Origin: Thalassotalea sp. PP2-459
Lineage (GTDB): Bacteria; Pseudomonadota; Gammaproteobacteria; Enterobacterales; Alteromonadaceae
Reading direction: 5' to 3'
DNA: 64,000 nucleotides
Assembly: GCF_001913705.1 (NCBI RefSeq)
Contig: NZ_MKQD01000046.1
Coordinates: 1 to 64,000, forward strand
The notes under the pieces were generated by a model. That model was not told where the DNA came from, searched no databases, and saw only the letters and a list, made by a program, of their open reading frames with translations. The translations under genes were made by a program, and so were the position numbers. Shown one piece after another: positions 34,704 through 45,370 of this stretch; the stretch's first letter is position 1, and each line of letters starts with the position of its first letter.

Positions 34704-35258
34704 CTACCCATTAATTATTCGAACCCGATCTTCAAAATACCGTTCAGGTTTTACTGGCATGTCTTTGGCTTTTGTACCGATATAAAGAAAGCCTGCAATA
34801 TCATTATGTAATGTAATATTGAGTGACGATTTAACATCGTTGTTGAACGCTAAATCTCCTGTACGCCACATTGCACCATATCCGAGTGAAAATGCTGCCA
34901 TTTGCATTGCATGAACGACACAACCAGCGGTGATCAACTGCTCTTTTTCAGGTACCTTTTCATGAGGTTGGTAATCAGTACTAACCACAACAACCATCGG
35001 GGCACGAAAAGGCATTTTAGCTACTTTATCTATCTTAGCTTGCTCTGCTTTTTTTAATGTCATTGCCTTTACAAATGCATGACTAAGTTTACTAAGGCCT
35101 TCGTCGGTATACACAGAAATAGTGAACGGTTTTAACGCTCCATGATCAGGTATTCTCATGCCTGCCGTTAAAATAGTATGTAATTCATCATTGTTTGGTG
35201 TCGGCATTGTCAGTGATGGATCAGATTGACGGTTTAGTAGCAGCTCAATTGCATTCAT
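34704..35258 (-). CDS. YdjA-like NAD(P)H nitroreductase
   Basis: 184 residues, the short nitroreductase type. The N-terminus IELLLNRQSDPSL, AGMRIPDHGALKPF and the late SLGYGAMWRTGDLAF fit the E. coli YdjA group of FMN enzymes. Natural substrate unknown. It overlaps the DoxX gene by 4 bp (ATGA-type), so the two are translated together. Confidence 0.88.
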   Translation of the reverse strand: MNAIELLLNRQSDPSLTMPTPNNDELHTILTAGMRIPDHGALKPFTISVYTDEGLSKLSHAFVKAMTLKKAEQAKIDKVAKMPFRAPMVVVVSTDYQPHEKVPEKEQLITAGCVVHAMQMAAFSLGYGAMWRTGDLAFNNDVKSSLNITLHNDIAGFLYIGTKAKDMPVKPERYFEDRVRIING

Positions 35259-35959
35259 AAAGTATTGTTCAACTGTAATTTAGGTTTGAGCCAGTAAGTA
35301 TAAAGGTAATAGTCGGCACTAGTAAATCGTCCACCGCCAATAAATAGCAACGCAAGCAACATAATAAAATACGTAGCCGCCAGTTCTATGCCATTATTCA
35401 TTACGCCAATATTGCCTTTTTCAAATAACCAATCTGTATTGCCATTTTCTGCTAAAATTTCGCGCATTTTATTAAGTCGTACATATACTTGGTCGCTGTT
35501 TTCTAAACTTCTTTGAGCGGCATCAATACCTAGCCAGTCAAGCACATTCGCTGTACTTACCGCAGAATTACTGGGTGCAACGGCAAACCAACCATGTTCA
35601 AGGTGTACCGTGGTTGCCGCAACAACCATTGTAAACATTAGTGGAAGAGTAATAAGCCGAGTGAATAATCCGATAAGTAGCATCCATCCACCTAAAAACT
35701 CGGTCCATGCGGCAAGGTTGGCTAACAACTCAGCATATGGTAGCCCTAATCCCCATTCTGCGTTGCTGAACCAATTAACGACATTGTCACTTGCTAATAA
35801 AATTTCAAACCCTGTAACATCAGGATCAGACAAGTTTAACTTACTAAAACCTGCAATAATCATAATCGGTGCTAAAAACAGCCTCAATAACAGCGCTGGT
35901 ATGCCATTAAACCAATATAACTTACTAATACTTTTTTGATAGAGCGCAATAATATTCAT
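35255..35959 (-). CDS. DoxX-family membrane protein
   Basis: 234 residues with four membrane segments. RLFLAPIMIIAGFSKL at the N-terminus and AWTEFLGGWMLLIGLFTRL are DoxX-family signatures. An insertion of about 75 residues between membrane segments (about 120-195) is longer than in typical DoxX (about 140 residues). Related proteins work in thiosulphate or redox chemistry in the membrane. Pairing with a nitroreductase suggests a small redox module, as inference. Confidence 0.85.
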   Translation of the reverse strand: MNIIALYQKSISKLYWFNGIPALLLRLFLAPIMIIAGFSKLNLSDPDVTGFEILLASDNVVNWFSNAEWGLGLPYAELLANLAAWTEFLGGWMLLIGLFTRLITLPLMFTMVVAATTVHLEHGWFAVAPSNSAVSTANVLDWLGIDAAQRSLENSDQVYVRLNKMREILAENGNTDWLFEKGNIGVMNNGIELAATYFIMLLALLFIGGGRFTSADYYLYTYWLKPKLQLNNTL

Positions 35960-36160
35960 AATTTCTCACACAAATCTTTAATATTATATAGAACGTTTTT
36001 TATACTAAACCCTTTCATGCCTTATCCTCTTATATTCATATTAAAAGAAAAACATGAAAAACGGCGCTTTATTCAACATTATTTACAATTTGCACTACTT
36101 AAACGATAGATATTCTTATAGCATATAAACATGTATTGCATTATTTAAGATTAAATATTT

Positions 36161-38020
36161 ATGAGTGATAAACACCCTAGCGCTATTGTTAGGATCAGCA
36201 AAAGCTTATTTCAGTTACTAAACGTTTCCCGAAAAATTATCGTTAATGTTGTCTTCTTTTTAGTATTATTTATTGTTGTCATTATTTTCACCAATGATGA
36301 GGCTGAAGTTATCGTGCCTAGTAAAGCTGCATTAGTGTTAAATATAGAAGGCGATGTTGTTGAACAAAAAGTTGAAATTGATCCACTAGATGCCTTTTTA
36401 GCTGAGGCTACCGATCAACCTAATGATCGACCAGAGGTATTATTACAAGATGTATTAGATGCAATCTCTACCGCGAAAGAGGATGATCGTATTCAAATGA
36501 TCGTCTTAAAATTAGCTAAAATGTCTAGTGCAAACATTACAAAAGCAAGAATGATTGCTAAATATATACAAGACTTTAAAACCACAGGTAAAAAGGTAAT
36601 TGCTGTTGGTGATCAGTTCACTCAAGATCAATATTACTTAGCCAGTTACGCTGATGAAATTTGGATGAACCCTAATGGGTGGTTACTACTTGATGGTTAC
36701 GGTCGCTATCAAACATATGTTAAATCAGCCTTTGATAAATTAGCAATTTCACAGCATGTATTTCGTGTTGGTACCTATAAATCTGCAGTGGAGCCTTTTA
36801 TTCGTGATGATATGTCACAAGAAGCAAAAGAAGCCAATCGTCTGTGGTTATCGCAGTTATGGTCTCAATATAAAACAGACGTAGCAGCTCAACGAGAATT
36901 TAGCATTGATAACTTTGATGAATCTATTGATATTTTGCTTGATAAACTCGAAAAAGCCGATGGTAAAATTGCGCAATACGCACTAAATAATCACTGGGTA
37001 GATCAACTAAAAACTCACGATGAAATAAATGAAGCTCTACTAACTATGGTTGGCGGAAACTCACGCGGAAATTTCAATCAAATAGGCTTAAATCAATATC
37101 TTCGAGCAACAACATCAATGGTACCGATTGGACAAGGTAATACAGAAAAAGTCGCTGTTATTGTGGCTAAAGGGACCATTTTAGACGGTGAACAACCTCC
37201 TGGCACTATTGGTGGTGATACGTTAGCAAAATATTTGAAACAAGCGCGATTAAATCATCACGTTAAAGCTGTTGTACTCAGGGTTGATAGCCCAGGAGGC
37301 AGTGCATTTGCCTCTGATATAATACGCCATGAAATAGATCTACTTAAACAAGCAGGTAAAACCGTTGTAGCTTCGATGGGAGCTTATGCTGCATCTGGTG
37401 GCTACTGGATATCAGCGCCTGCTGATGCCATTGTTGCATCCCCTACTACTATTACCGGCTCTATTGGCATTTTTGGCTTTTTTATGACCTTTGAAAAGTC
37501 ATTAGAAAAACTAGGCATTTTCACAGATGGTGTTGGCACAACTGATTTAGCAGGCTTTAGCATTGCTCGTCCTCTTAATGATAAAGTAGCTCAAGTTTTT
37601 CAACTCGGTATTGAACGAGGTTATCAAGATTTTATTGCCTTAGTCGCTAAACATAGAAATATGTCTTTACAAGAAGTTGATAAAATAGCACAAGGACGTG
37701 TATGGTCAGGTATACAAGCACAACAATTAGGCTTAGTTGATGCCCTTGGTGATTTAGACGATGCTATTTCACTTGCTGCTGAACTTGCAAATTTAACGAA
37801 TTACGAAACAATGTTAATTGAAAAAGTAAGGTCAACAGAGGAACTTTTTTGGCAAAATATTTTTACTGAAACACGTGCTTTTTTACCTACACAAACCAAG
37901 CAAACACCTGATCAGCTACAAATATTATTAAACCATGTGAAGCAAGAACTAATGGCTGTTTCAACGTTAAACGATCCACAAGGTATTTATGCTAAATGCA
38001 TAGCATGTGAGCTAAATTAG
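36161..38020 (+). CDS. sppA: Signal peptide peptidase SppA, 67-kDa type
   Basis: 619 residues. One N-terminal membrane anchor (about 25-45), then two tandem ClpP-like (S49) domains. The Lys of the dyad is in FRVGTYKSAVEPF (first domain), the nucleophile Ser in TITGSIGIFG (second domain), and SPGGSAFASD supplies the oxyanion turn. It degrades leftover signal peptides in the inner membrane. It is followed by ansA at 82 bp, an order I recall from related genera. Confidence 0.95.
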   Translation: MSDKHPSAIVRISKSLFQLLNVSRKIIVNVVFFLVLFIVVIIFTNDEAEVIVPSKAALVLNIEGDVVEQKVEIDPLDAFLAEATDQPNDRPEVLLQDVLDAISTAKEDDRIQMIVLKLAKMSSANITKARMIAKYIQDFKTTGKKVIAVGDQFTQDQYYLASYADEIWMNPNGWLLLDGYGRYQTYVKSAFDKLAISQHVFRVGTYKSAVEPFIRDDMSQEAKEANRLWLSQLWSQYKTDVAAQREFSIDNFDESIDILLDKLEKADGKIAQYALNNHWVDQLKTHDEINEALLTMVGGNSRGNFNQIGLNQYLRATTSMVPIGQGNTEKVAVIVAKGTILDGEQPPGTIGGDTLAKYLKQARLNHHVKAVVLRVDSPGGSAFASDIIRHEIDLLKQAGKTVVASMGAYAASGGYWISAPADAIVASPTTITGSIGIFGFFMTFEKSLEKLGIFTDGVGTTDLAGFSIARPLNDKVAQVFQLGIERGYQDFIALVAKHRNMSLQEVDKIAQGRVWSGIQAQQLGLVDALGDLDDAISLAAELANLTNYETMLIEKVRSTEELFWQNIFTETRAFLPTQTKQTPDQLQILLNHVKQELMAVSTLNDPQGIYAKCIACELN

Positions 38021-38102
38021 CCAATAAATTTACTTTACTATAATTAATGCCTCCGATATTTATTCTTTCACGGGGGCACTAACCATAGACGCACTCAACA
38101 TT

Positions 38103-39110
38103 ATGAAGAAAAAAATTTATATCGCCTATACTGGCGGCACCATTGGTATGAAGACAAGTGAACAAGGTTATATACCCGCTAAAGGGCATTTAATAGAGTC
38201 TATTCAAAATATGCCTGAATTTTATCGTGAGGAAATGCCAGAATTCACTTTAAAAGAATACCATCCTTTAATCGATTCATCGAATATGACACCAAGTGAT
38301 TGGCAACGTATAGCTGATGATATTGCAGAGAAATATCAAGAATATGATGGTTTTGTTGTCTTACACGGTACTGACACTATGGCCTATACTAGCTCCGCTT
38401 TATCTTTCATGTTTGAAAATTTATCAAAGCCCGTTATTGTCACTGGTTCACAAATTCCGTTCAGTCAATTACGTTCAGATGGACAAGTGAATCTTTTGAA
38501 TGCCCTTTACATTGCAGCAAACTACCCGATTAATGAAGTCGGCTTGTTTTTCAATAACCGGTTGTTTAGAGGAAACCGCGCTATAAAAGCTTACGCTGAT
38601 GGCTTTAATGCTTTTGATTCCCCTAATATGCCTCCTTTACTAGAGGCTGGGATAAACATAAAAATTGTCGCCGGTAGCATTGCCTCTGGATCTACAGATA
38701 CAGTAAAGATGACAAGGATCACTCCTCAGCCTATCGGTGTTGTACATTTATACCCGGGTATCAGTCATGAGTTAATCGCCAATGTGATACAACAACCAGT
38801 AAGAGCACTTATTGTTCGAAGTTATGGCGTAGGTAATGCTCCACAAGATGAGCGCTTACTAGCCCTACTTTCTGATGCCAATGAACGAGGCATTATTGTG
38901 GTTAATTGTAGTCAATGTATTAAAGGTAGAGTGAACATGGAAGGATATGCAACGGGATCAGCTTTAAGTCGATGCGGAGTTATCAGTGGACAAGACATGA
39001 CATTAGAAGCAACTCTAACAAAATTACATTACTTGTTAAGTCAATCATTAACGAACGAGCAAATTAAAGGTTTATTCATTAAAAACCTACGTGGTGAATT
39101 AAGTGATTAA
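38103..39110 (+). CDS. ansA: Type I (cytoplasmic) L-asparaginase
   Basis: 335 residues, close to E. coli AnsA (338). Nucleophile Thr in YTGGTIGM and second motif VLHGTDTMAYTSSAL. There is no signal peptide, so it is the cytoplasmic low-affinity enzyme giving aspartate and ammonia. Confidence 0.95.
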   Translation: MKKKIYIAYTGGTIGMKTSEQGYIPAKGHLIESIQNMPEFYREEMPEFTLKEYHPLIDSSNMTPSDWQRIADDIAEKYQEYDGFVVLHGTDTMAYTSSALSFMFENLSKPVIVTGSQIPFSQLRSDGQVNLLNALYIAANYPINEVGLFFNNRLFRGNRAIKAYADGFNAFDSPNMPPLLEAGINIKIVAGSIASGSTDTVKMTRITPQPIGVVHLYPGISHELIANVIQQPVRALIVRSYGVGNAPQDERLLALLSDANERGIIVVNCSQCIKGRVNMEGYATGSALSRCGVISGQDMTLEATLTKLHYLLSQSLTNEQIKGLFIKNLRGELSD

Positions 39111-39153
39111 TTCACCCATATTAATAAAATAGTAACCATACTAATACGTGAAA

Positions 39154-40233
39154 CTACTGGTGCAATGAAGTTAAAACATGATGAAAAGAGAAGTCATAAC
39201 TTGTCTTTTCATTATTGACTAACGAAAACAGAGAAAAATCTACCTGCCGCCAGTCTACCTTGTTAGTTAATACTTTGTATTGTTCAATATTATCACGTGT
39301 TATTGCTTCGAGATCGTAGGTTTTGCCGAGGTCGCCTGGTTTAAAAAAAGATTTGCCATTATGGTGATCGTAAAGCTTAATAAGCGCCCAGGCTGTTTGC
39401 ATGAAATGACCTCCAACGCTAGCCGCAATACGCCCATTTTCAATTTCTTTCAAACCTTCTTCTGTCCAGTCTACCCCACCAATAATCATGTTAGTATTTA
39501 AGCCTTTGTAACCACTATCAATTGAATCTAAAACCCCCAATGCCATACCATCAGAAGCAGCCCATGCGATATCTATATGACCAAATCTAGCATTGAGTTG
39601 AAAGATAATATTTCTACTTCGTTCCCTACTCCAAATAGCAGGTACAACTTGCACTAAAGATACAAAGTCAGTTTCTGCAATTGCTAATTCTAATCCTTGT
39701 GTGCGTTCGTTCGACTCACCACTAAAACTTCCCGCTAAACCTATTGCGACAATGTTTTTGTTTTGCTGCTATTTCTTTGCTGCTTTTATCAGCTCATCAG
39801 CGAGTAATCGCCCTGCAAACACATTGTCGTGAAACACTTCTCCAAGCCAATAAGAAAATTTTTGCTGGGGAAAGCCGATCATTGTTTGTTCATGTTTTTT
39901 TAAGGTTCGTTCGATGGTCACAAATGGAATTTTAGCATGTTCGAGGCGCTCAAATGTATTAACGGCATTGCCATCATAGGGCATGAAAATAAGATAATCT
40001 GGTTTGTTATCTGCCGCAATTACTTGTTCGATGGCTTTAAAATTATAGATGCGGTTATCTTTACCGTAAACAATTGTAAGGTTAATAGAAAGGTCTTCTG
40101 CCGCAGCTTTTGCTACGGCAGTCACTCTATCCCAAAATGGTGTGCCAGGTACTGAAGGGTTTACGAAAGTAACATTAATGGCAAAACAACTAAAATGAAT
40201 CAGCCCGATGAAAAAGAGTAAAAACAATTTCAT
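39154..40233 (-). pseudogene. Periplasmic sugar-type binding protein with in-frame amber codon
   Basis: One open frame of 359 residues broken only by TAG at 39769-39771, between KAAKK and QQNKNIVAIGLAGS. The family (Peripla_BP_4, LuxP/ribose-binding type) shows a signal peptide (1-18), FVNPSVPGTPFWDRV, YGKDNR, the mid-protein GSFSGESNERTQGLE, AASDGMALGVLDSI and GGVDWTEEGLKEIENG. The stop lies in the hinge region, so the 154-residue upstream product would be half a protein. A CAG-to-TAG change fits, as Gln codons follow. No transporter genes are adjacent; a binding-protein role in signalling is possible. Confidence 0.78.
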
Positions 40234-40300
40234 GCTATCTCCCCTTTAAACTCTTATAACTATAGCAGGAAAATAAGAGTTCAATGGGAAGGCAAGTTAT

Positions 40301-43114
40301 TTATTCAATATTGAATGCGCTGTTATTTAAAAAAGCTGGCTTGATACGAGTTAATAGTGGAACATCTTCTTCAATTAGTTTTCCAAGTGACAACCATTGG
40401 CTAAATAACAGCTCAATGTCAGTCATATTTTTTAATGTCATTTTTGCTTGCATAAGCGCGACTTGAGCTTGTAATTTTTGACTCGCATCAGCTTCTGCTG
40501 AATCGAGATCAGCCAGCACTTCAATAGCAAACGTTTTTTCTAAACGCTGTGCATTGTCGCGTTCAGTTGCAGTCACGCAAGTTGTTATTTTCTTTTTCCA
40601 ACTATTAGTCAATGTCTCAAAAGTGTTGTTAGGCATTTCTTCACCTTTGGCAATAGCCGTTAGCAAATCAAATATTACTTGCCAATGTTCCTGTTGTTGG
40701 TGCTCTTTAATTTTTTCACGTTGCTGTGTTAACTGAGTAATAGCACTCTCTATTGAAGTACTGACTTTTTTAGCAATATTTTGTTGCTTAGATTCTTCAG
40801 CCAACAATGTAAGTTGTTTTATACCGGCGGTTATAGATGTAATTTCGTTACTACAGTGTTGAACGATAGCTTCAACTTGCTCTTTAACCTGATTAACTTG
40901 TTGTTTAGCTTGCTCATCAGCTTGGGCACTGTCAGCAAATTTGCGTGCAAATATTTCATCGTTTACTTGCCTAAACTGTTGCCATAATTTATTTTCTGCA
41001 TCGTGACCACTAAAGCCAATTTTTTTCCATGAATTCTGTAAAGATTTTGCTTCATTAGCCGCTAGATTTGTATCCGCTAAGTTTTGCAACTCTTTGGCTT
41101 TAGCAATCAATGTTAATTTGGCATGTTCATTATTCTGATATTGTGAATTTAATGCTTGATTTAAAGGCGAAACAACACGGTTAAATTCACGGTTTAATTG
41201 CTTATATTTTGCACGTTCTACTTCACCAGCTTGACGCCATTTTTGCATTAATGTGCGTAATGAGCTTGCAACGGCTTTATCTATTTCAGCATTTAAATCT
41301 GTTGCACTGACTAATTGCTTAGCTTGTTCAATGAAACTTAGTCGTGCAGCGTAGTTTCTTTCTCTTATCGCTTCTTGCTCAGCAAAATATGTACGGCATG
41401 GCGCGAATGCAAGCTCACAATATTCGTTAAATTTTGTATTTAATGCTTGTTCTAGTGTGTCATCAGCATGCCCTAAACTATTCCATTGTTGGCGAAACAT
41501 TTTCACTTTATCAGCTTGTGCTTTTGGATTATCTAAAGGTTGTTTTGCCAGTTGTTCAACGTCTGATAATAATGCTTGCTTTTTAGGGGTTGAAACATAA
41601 TGTTCCCAATCATTTAGCTCGGCTAATTGCTCTTCAACGTTTAAATATAATTTCGATAAACGAGCTTGTTGCTTCTCCTGTAACTTTTCGAACATCGTTT
41701 TGGCACCTTTAAAAACACCAAAAGCAGCATTGTATTTACCTATGTGGATCAAGTGCTTTGTATCGTTCAGTTTTCGTTGTGTATGTCTAAAGTCAGATTC
41801 ACGTTGTTTTTTAAACGGCGCAATTGCTTGTTGCCATTTAGTATTAATTTCTTGATAAGCTTCTGTGACATAATCAGGTAGATAATCAGATGCCTGTTGA
41901 TAACACTTTTTCCAGTTAGATAACCAATCATAATATTGCGGCACAAGCGCATCGTATTGCATAATAGATTCAGGCACTGCCTTTTGTGAGAACGATGCTA
42001 TTAGCTGTGTTGCCTGTGCGTTGGCTTCAATAATGTCTGAAATTCTGTCTAACCTTTGGCTAATCACTTGTAAATTTTGTTGCAAGGTTTTTTGTTGATT
42101 AGTCGATAATTGACTGCTTTTTAATTCAGTAATTAACAACGCTGTTTGCTGTGTAATTTCTTCAACTTGTTCAGTGTTTTCATTTAAAATAACATCATGA
42201 AGCTGATTTTTTAATGTTTGAACTGCTTCTGAAAACGCTTTGTGCTCTGCAATGCGATTTAACTCTTGTTGTTTGATTATTTTCTGCTGCTCAAATGCTT
42301 CTGCATTCGCACGTTGTGCATGTATTACTTGTTGGCTGATTTCTTGGTATTTAGCAGCCAATACTTCTTGTTTCGCTGAAGATAAACAATCAAACTGTGC
42401 TCTTAAAGTTAACCATTGACCATCGTAGTCATGTTGTTTATCAAGAAGTAGTTGATATTCTTTTTCATCTTTAAGGGCTAAATATTTTGATAACAATAAT
42501 TGGCAAGACTTTTCGAGTTTATTGGGGAGCTCTTGCTGAGCTTTTAGTGTTGATATACGTAAAGCAATCTGTTGCTCAATACCTTCGGTACAAGAATACT
42601 TAACCAGTTTTTCTAGTTGTTCAATGGTTAATTTATCATCAAGTAACGCTTGTTGTATTTTAGGCTGCTGATGATGTTTAAACACAGAGGTAAGTAATTG
42701 TGGCTTATCTATACGTTTAAAAAGTGTATTGATCATCTCTGGATCAGATTCAGTTTTTAACCAATGCTCCAAGATGCCTTTATTCATACGAACATCATTA
42801 ATAAGTTGATGTTTGCATTCGATAGATAACGCGTTTGAAGACGACCCCATAAGTTGTTTCTCAAGTTGTGCTTGAGAAAACTTACGTATCGATGCCATAT
42901 CATTATCATGTGCAGCAGCTAGATACACAAAAATATTATCTATTTTAAGTAAAGCTGTTCGTCTGACTAGGTCACTTGGGTCTTGCTGAATAAGTGTATT
43001 TAGAATGTCATGTTCCGTGTCGTTATCAACACTTAATTCATTTTCTATTGCTTGTATGCGTACATTAGCATTTTTATGTTGCCAATTCGCTTTGAAAAAC
43101 CGATCAAATATCAT
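40301..43114 (-). CDS. DUF349 domain protein, long helical
   Basis: 937 residues rich in Gln, Lys and Glu, almost entirely predicted coiled coil. Several DUF349 repeats are visible, each with W-K-x-x-G-type cores, for example LMQKWRQAGEV and SWKKIGFSGHDAENKLW. The family is widespread in Alteromonadales and its function is not established to my knowledge. It overlaps the YeaC-like gene by 4 bp, so the pair is coupled. Confidence 0.85.
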   Translation of the reverse strand: MIFDRFFKANWQHKNANVRIQAIENELSVDNDTEHDILNTLIQQDPSDLVRRTALLKIDNIFVYLAAAHDNDMASIRKFSQAQLEKQLMGSSSNALSIECKHQLINDVRMNKGILEHWLKTESDPEMINTLFKRIDKPQLLTSVFKHHQQPKIQQALLDDKLTIEQLEKLVKYSCTEGIEQQIALRISTLKAQQELPNKLEKSCQLLLSKYLALKDEKEYQLLLDKQHDYDGQWLTLRAQFDCLSSAKQEVLAAKYQEISQQVIHAQRANAEAFEQQKIIKQQELNRIAEHKAFSEAVQTLKNQLHDVILNENTEQVEEITQQTALLITELKSSQLSTNQQKTLQQNLQVISQRLDRISDIIEANAQATQLIASFSQKAVPESIMQYDALVPQYYDWLSNWKKCYQQASDYLPDYVTEAYQEINTKWQQAIAPFKKQRESDFRHTQRKLNDTKHLIHIGKYNAAFGVFKGAKTMFEKLQEKQQARLSKLYLNVEEQLAELNDWEHYVSTPKKQALLSDVEQLAKQPLDNPKAQADKVKMFRQQWNSLGHADDTLEQALNTKFNEYCELAFAPCRTYFAEQEAIRERNYAARLSFIEQAKQLVSATDLNAEIDKAVASSLRTLMQKWRQAGEVERAKYKQLNREFNRVVSPLNQALNSQYQNNEHAKLTLIAKAKELQNLADTNLAANEAKSLQNSWKKIGFSGHDAENKLWQQFRQVNDEIFARKFADSAQADEQAKQQVNQVKEQVEAIVQHCSNEITSITAGIKQLTLLAEESKQQNIAKKVSTSIESAITQLTQQREKIKEHQQQEHWQVIFDLLTAIAKGEEMPNNTFETLTNSWKKKITTCVTATERDNAQRLEKTFAIEVLADLDSAEADASQKLQAQVALMQAKMTLKNMTDIELLFSQWLSLGKLIEEDVPLLTRIKPAFLNNSAFNIE

Positions 43115-43422
43115 TGTGTTTTAAACCTAGCAATTTCTAACTCGCTTTTATCACAAGATTGAATTTCTTGTGGTGAATACCCAGTAAACTCTTCTTTTAA
43201 TTGGCGCTTTGTTTTATTGATAATTTGACCATCAGCCCCAACAGATAACATTTCATCAGAATTAAGATGCTTTGCTTGATATGCCATTGAAAGTTGTAAT
43301 GCAGATTCTCGTTGAGCATCGTCTACAATACTACCTTCAGGCCACTTACCTGTTTCTGCGGCATATCTGAGTCGTTCGTACATTTCAAATGGCATACTCT
43401 CTATAGCCGTCAAAATATCCAT
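43111..43422 (-). CDS. YeaC family protein (DUF1315)
   Basis: 103 residues, with MPFEMYERLRYAAETGKWPEG near the N-terminus and SALQLSMAYQAKHL after it, the DUF1315 signature. Function unknown. The stop overlaps the DUF349 start by 4 bp and the zinc-ribbon gene precedes by 2 bp, giving a three-gene operon. Confidence 0.85.
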   Translation of the reverse strand: MDILTAIESMPFEMYERLRYAAETGKWPEGSIVDDAQRESALQLSMAYQAKHLNSDEMLSVGADGQIINKTKRQLKEEFTGYSPQEIQSCDKSELEIARFKTQ

Positions 43423-43424
43423 GA

Positions 43425-43754
43425 TTACTTTCTTCTTCTTTTTAATAAAATTAGTTGTATACGTGTCGCGATGTACATAAAAAAGCCGATGATAACGGCG
43501 CCAACAGAGATGTAAAACTCAGTAGTACCCAATTGAACATTTTGCGAGTAATAATATAAAAAACCACCACAAAACAGTAACATTGCGATGAACGAGTATG
43601 TCATTATCCGCTGGGATTTTTTGATAAAATTTACCTTTTGCATAGTAGCAAATTTTTCTTGATCAAAGTCTTCTAGCTCTAAAGCGCAATGAGGACAAAC
43701 TTTTGCTTTATCAGAAATTTTTTTATTACACTGTGGGCAGTTGATTACAGCCAT
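43425..43754 (-). CDS. Zinc-ribbon membrane protein
   Basis: 109 residues. An N-terminal zinc ribbon CPQCNKKISDKAKVCPHC (two C-x2-C pairs) is followed by two membrane segments (about 51-70, 80-100) and a basic tail. Role unknown. GGGAG precedes the ATG. First gene of the zinc-ribbon / YeaC / DUF349 operon. Confidence 0.8.
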   Translation of the reverse strand: MAVINCPQCNKKISDKAKVCPHCALELEDFDQEKFATMQKVNFIKKSQRIMTYSFIAMLLFCGGFLYYYSQNVQLGTTEFYISVGAVIIGFFMYIATRIQLILLKRRRK

Positions 43755-43792
43755 TTTCTACTCCCTATATTTAATCTAAGGTATTCTACAAA

Positions 43793-43818
43793 AAAACGCC
43801 CGAAAGGCGTTTTTTATT
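43793..43818. terminator. Bidirectional terminator downstream of the alanine symporter
   Basis: AAAACGCC / GGCGTTTT stem with loop CGAAA, flanked by A and T runs on both sides. Placed to end the symporter transcript on the minus strand. Confidence 0.85.
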
Positions 43819-43853
43819 TTTAATTATCTTACTAATTTTAAGCGAATAAACAA

Positions 43854-45332
43854 TTACTTTCTATTTTCCCAAAATTCAGCATTTTTGATGTCAAGTGCTT
43901 TTGGATCAAAGGTATATTTTTCTACACCCTCTTTTTGCTGTCTTTCGTAATCTCTTAATGCCTTTATCGCAGGTTTAGACATAAAGAAAATAATGATTAT
44001 ACCAACAATATTAAGCCATGCCATCAAGCCTACACCAATATCACCCATTCCCCAAGCAGCATTTGGTTCAGCGACGGTACCATAAAATACAGCGCACATA
44101 ATAACGACCTTTAATAGAAAACGCAGCGCAGGCATTTTAACGGTTCGGTTGATATATGAAACGTTATTCTCAGCAATAAAGTAATAAGCAAGTACCGTAG
44201 TAAATGCAAAGAAAAACAATGCTAATGCTATAAATGGTTTACCAATACCTTGAAGCACGCTATCAACTGCAAGCTGAGTAAAGCCTGGGCCATTAATCAC
44301 AACATCTGCTGAAACATTTTGTACGATAAACACACTGCTACCTTCCGGCATAACATTGTATTGTTGAGTAATTAAGATCATAAAGGCCGTTGCAGAACAA
44401 ACAAACAATGTATCTATATAAACTGAAAATGCTTGTACTAAGCCTTGCTGTGCTGGGTGATCAACTTCAGCTGCAGCTGCAGCATGAGGCCCTGTACCTT
44501 GACCTGCTTCATTTGAGTAAACACCACGTTTTACCCCCCAACCAATTGCAGCACCAAAGCCGGCCATTGGTGTAAAAGCATCAGAAATAATACTCATAAA
44601 AATGCCAGGTAACATATCAATATTTAACGCAATAATTGAACATGCAATTAATATGTAGGCTAATGCCATGAACGGCACTACAATCTGTGTGAAACTTGCG
44701 ATACGCTTAACACCACCAAAAATAATGAAACCAAGCATTAATACAATAAATACCGCGGCATATACTTTCGTTAATGGTAATTCCCCCATGAATGAGTTAA
44801 CCGTGCCACCTTCGCCAAATACATTAACGAGTGAATCACCGATACCATTCGATTGCACAACAGGGAGCAATAAGCCACATGCAACAATTGTCGCTAACGC
44901 AAATATCCAAGCGTACCATTTTTGCCCCATCGCTTTTTCAAAGTAATAAGCTGGACCACCACGATAAACGCCGTTTTCTTCTTCTTTGAAAATTTGCGCG
45001 CTAGTTGACTCAACATATGCAGTCGCAGCGCCTAAGAAGGCAACAACCCACATCCAAAATACAGCACCTGGCCCGCCAAAACCTATAGCCGCTGCAACAC
45101 CGGCAATATTACCCGTTCCCACGCGACCAGATAAGGATACTGCCAGTGCCTGGAAAGACGAGATCCCTTTTTCTGAACTTTTCCCTGACATTAATAAGCG
45201 CCACATTTCTCTAAAATGGCGTATCTGTGCAAAACGTGTTAACACTGAAAAGAAAATACCCGCACCTAAACATAAATAGATAAGGTAAGAACTCCAAATG
45301 TAACTGTTAAGCGTATTAACAAATTGTTCCAC
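43854..45332 (-). CDS. Sodium:alanine/glycine symporter (AGCS family)
   Basis: 492 residues with about 11 membrane segments. AGCS marks: SLSGRVGTGNIAGVAAAIGF, GPGAVFWMW and KRGVYSNEAGQGTGPHAAAA. Imports alanine or glycine with Na+. It is not adjacent to ald here, but both serve alanine use. No riboswitch is present in the 38-bp gap upstream. Confidence 0.92.
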   Translation of the reverse strand: MEQFVNTLNSYIWSSYLIYLCLGAGIFFSVLTRFAQIRHFREMWRLLMSGKSSEKGISSFQALAVSLSGRVGTGNIAGVAAAIGFGGPGAVFWMWVVAFLGAATAYVESTSAQIFKEEENGVYRGGPAYYFEKAMGQKWYAWIFALATIVACGLLLPVVQSNGIGDSLVNVFGEGGTVNSFMGELPLTKVYAAVFIVLMLGFIIFGGVKRIASFTQIVVPFMALAYILIACSIIALNIDMLPGIFMSIISDAFTPMAGFGAAIGWGVKRGVYSNEAGQGTGPHAAAAAEVDHPAQQGLVQAFSVYIDTLFVCSATAFMILITQQYNVMPEGSSVFIVQNVSADVVINGPGFTQLAVDSVLQGIGKPFIALALFFFAFTTVLAYYFIAENNVSYINRTVKMPALRFLLKVVIMCAVFYGTVAEPNAAWGMGDIGVGLMAWLNIVGIIIIFFMSKPAIKALRDYERQQKEGVEKYTFDPKALDIKNAEFWENRK

Positions 45333-45370
45333 TGCAAACTCCTGAAATTATTATAATTATTAAATTTTTA

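Noticed and set aside
45333-45370. Riboswitch for the alanine/glycine symporter
   Set aside because: The upstream gap is only 38 bp, too short for a glycine riboswitch.
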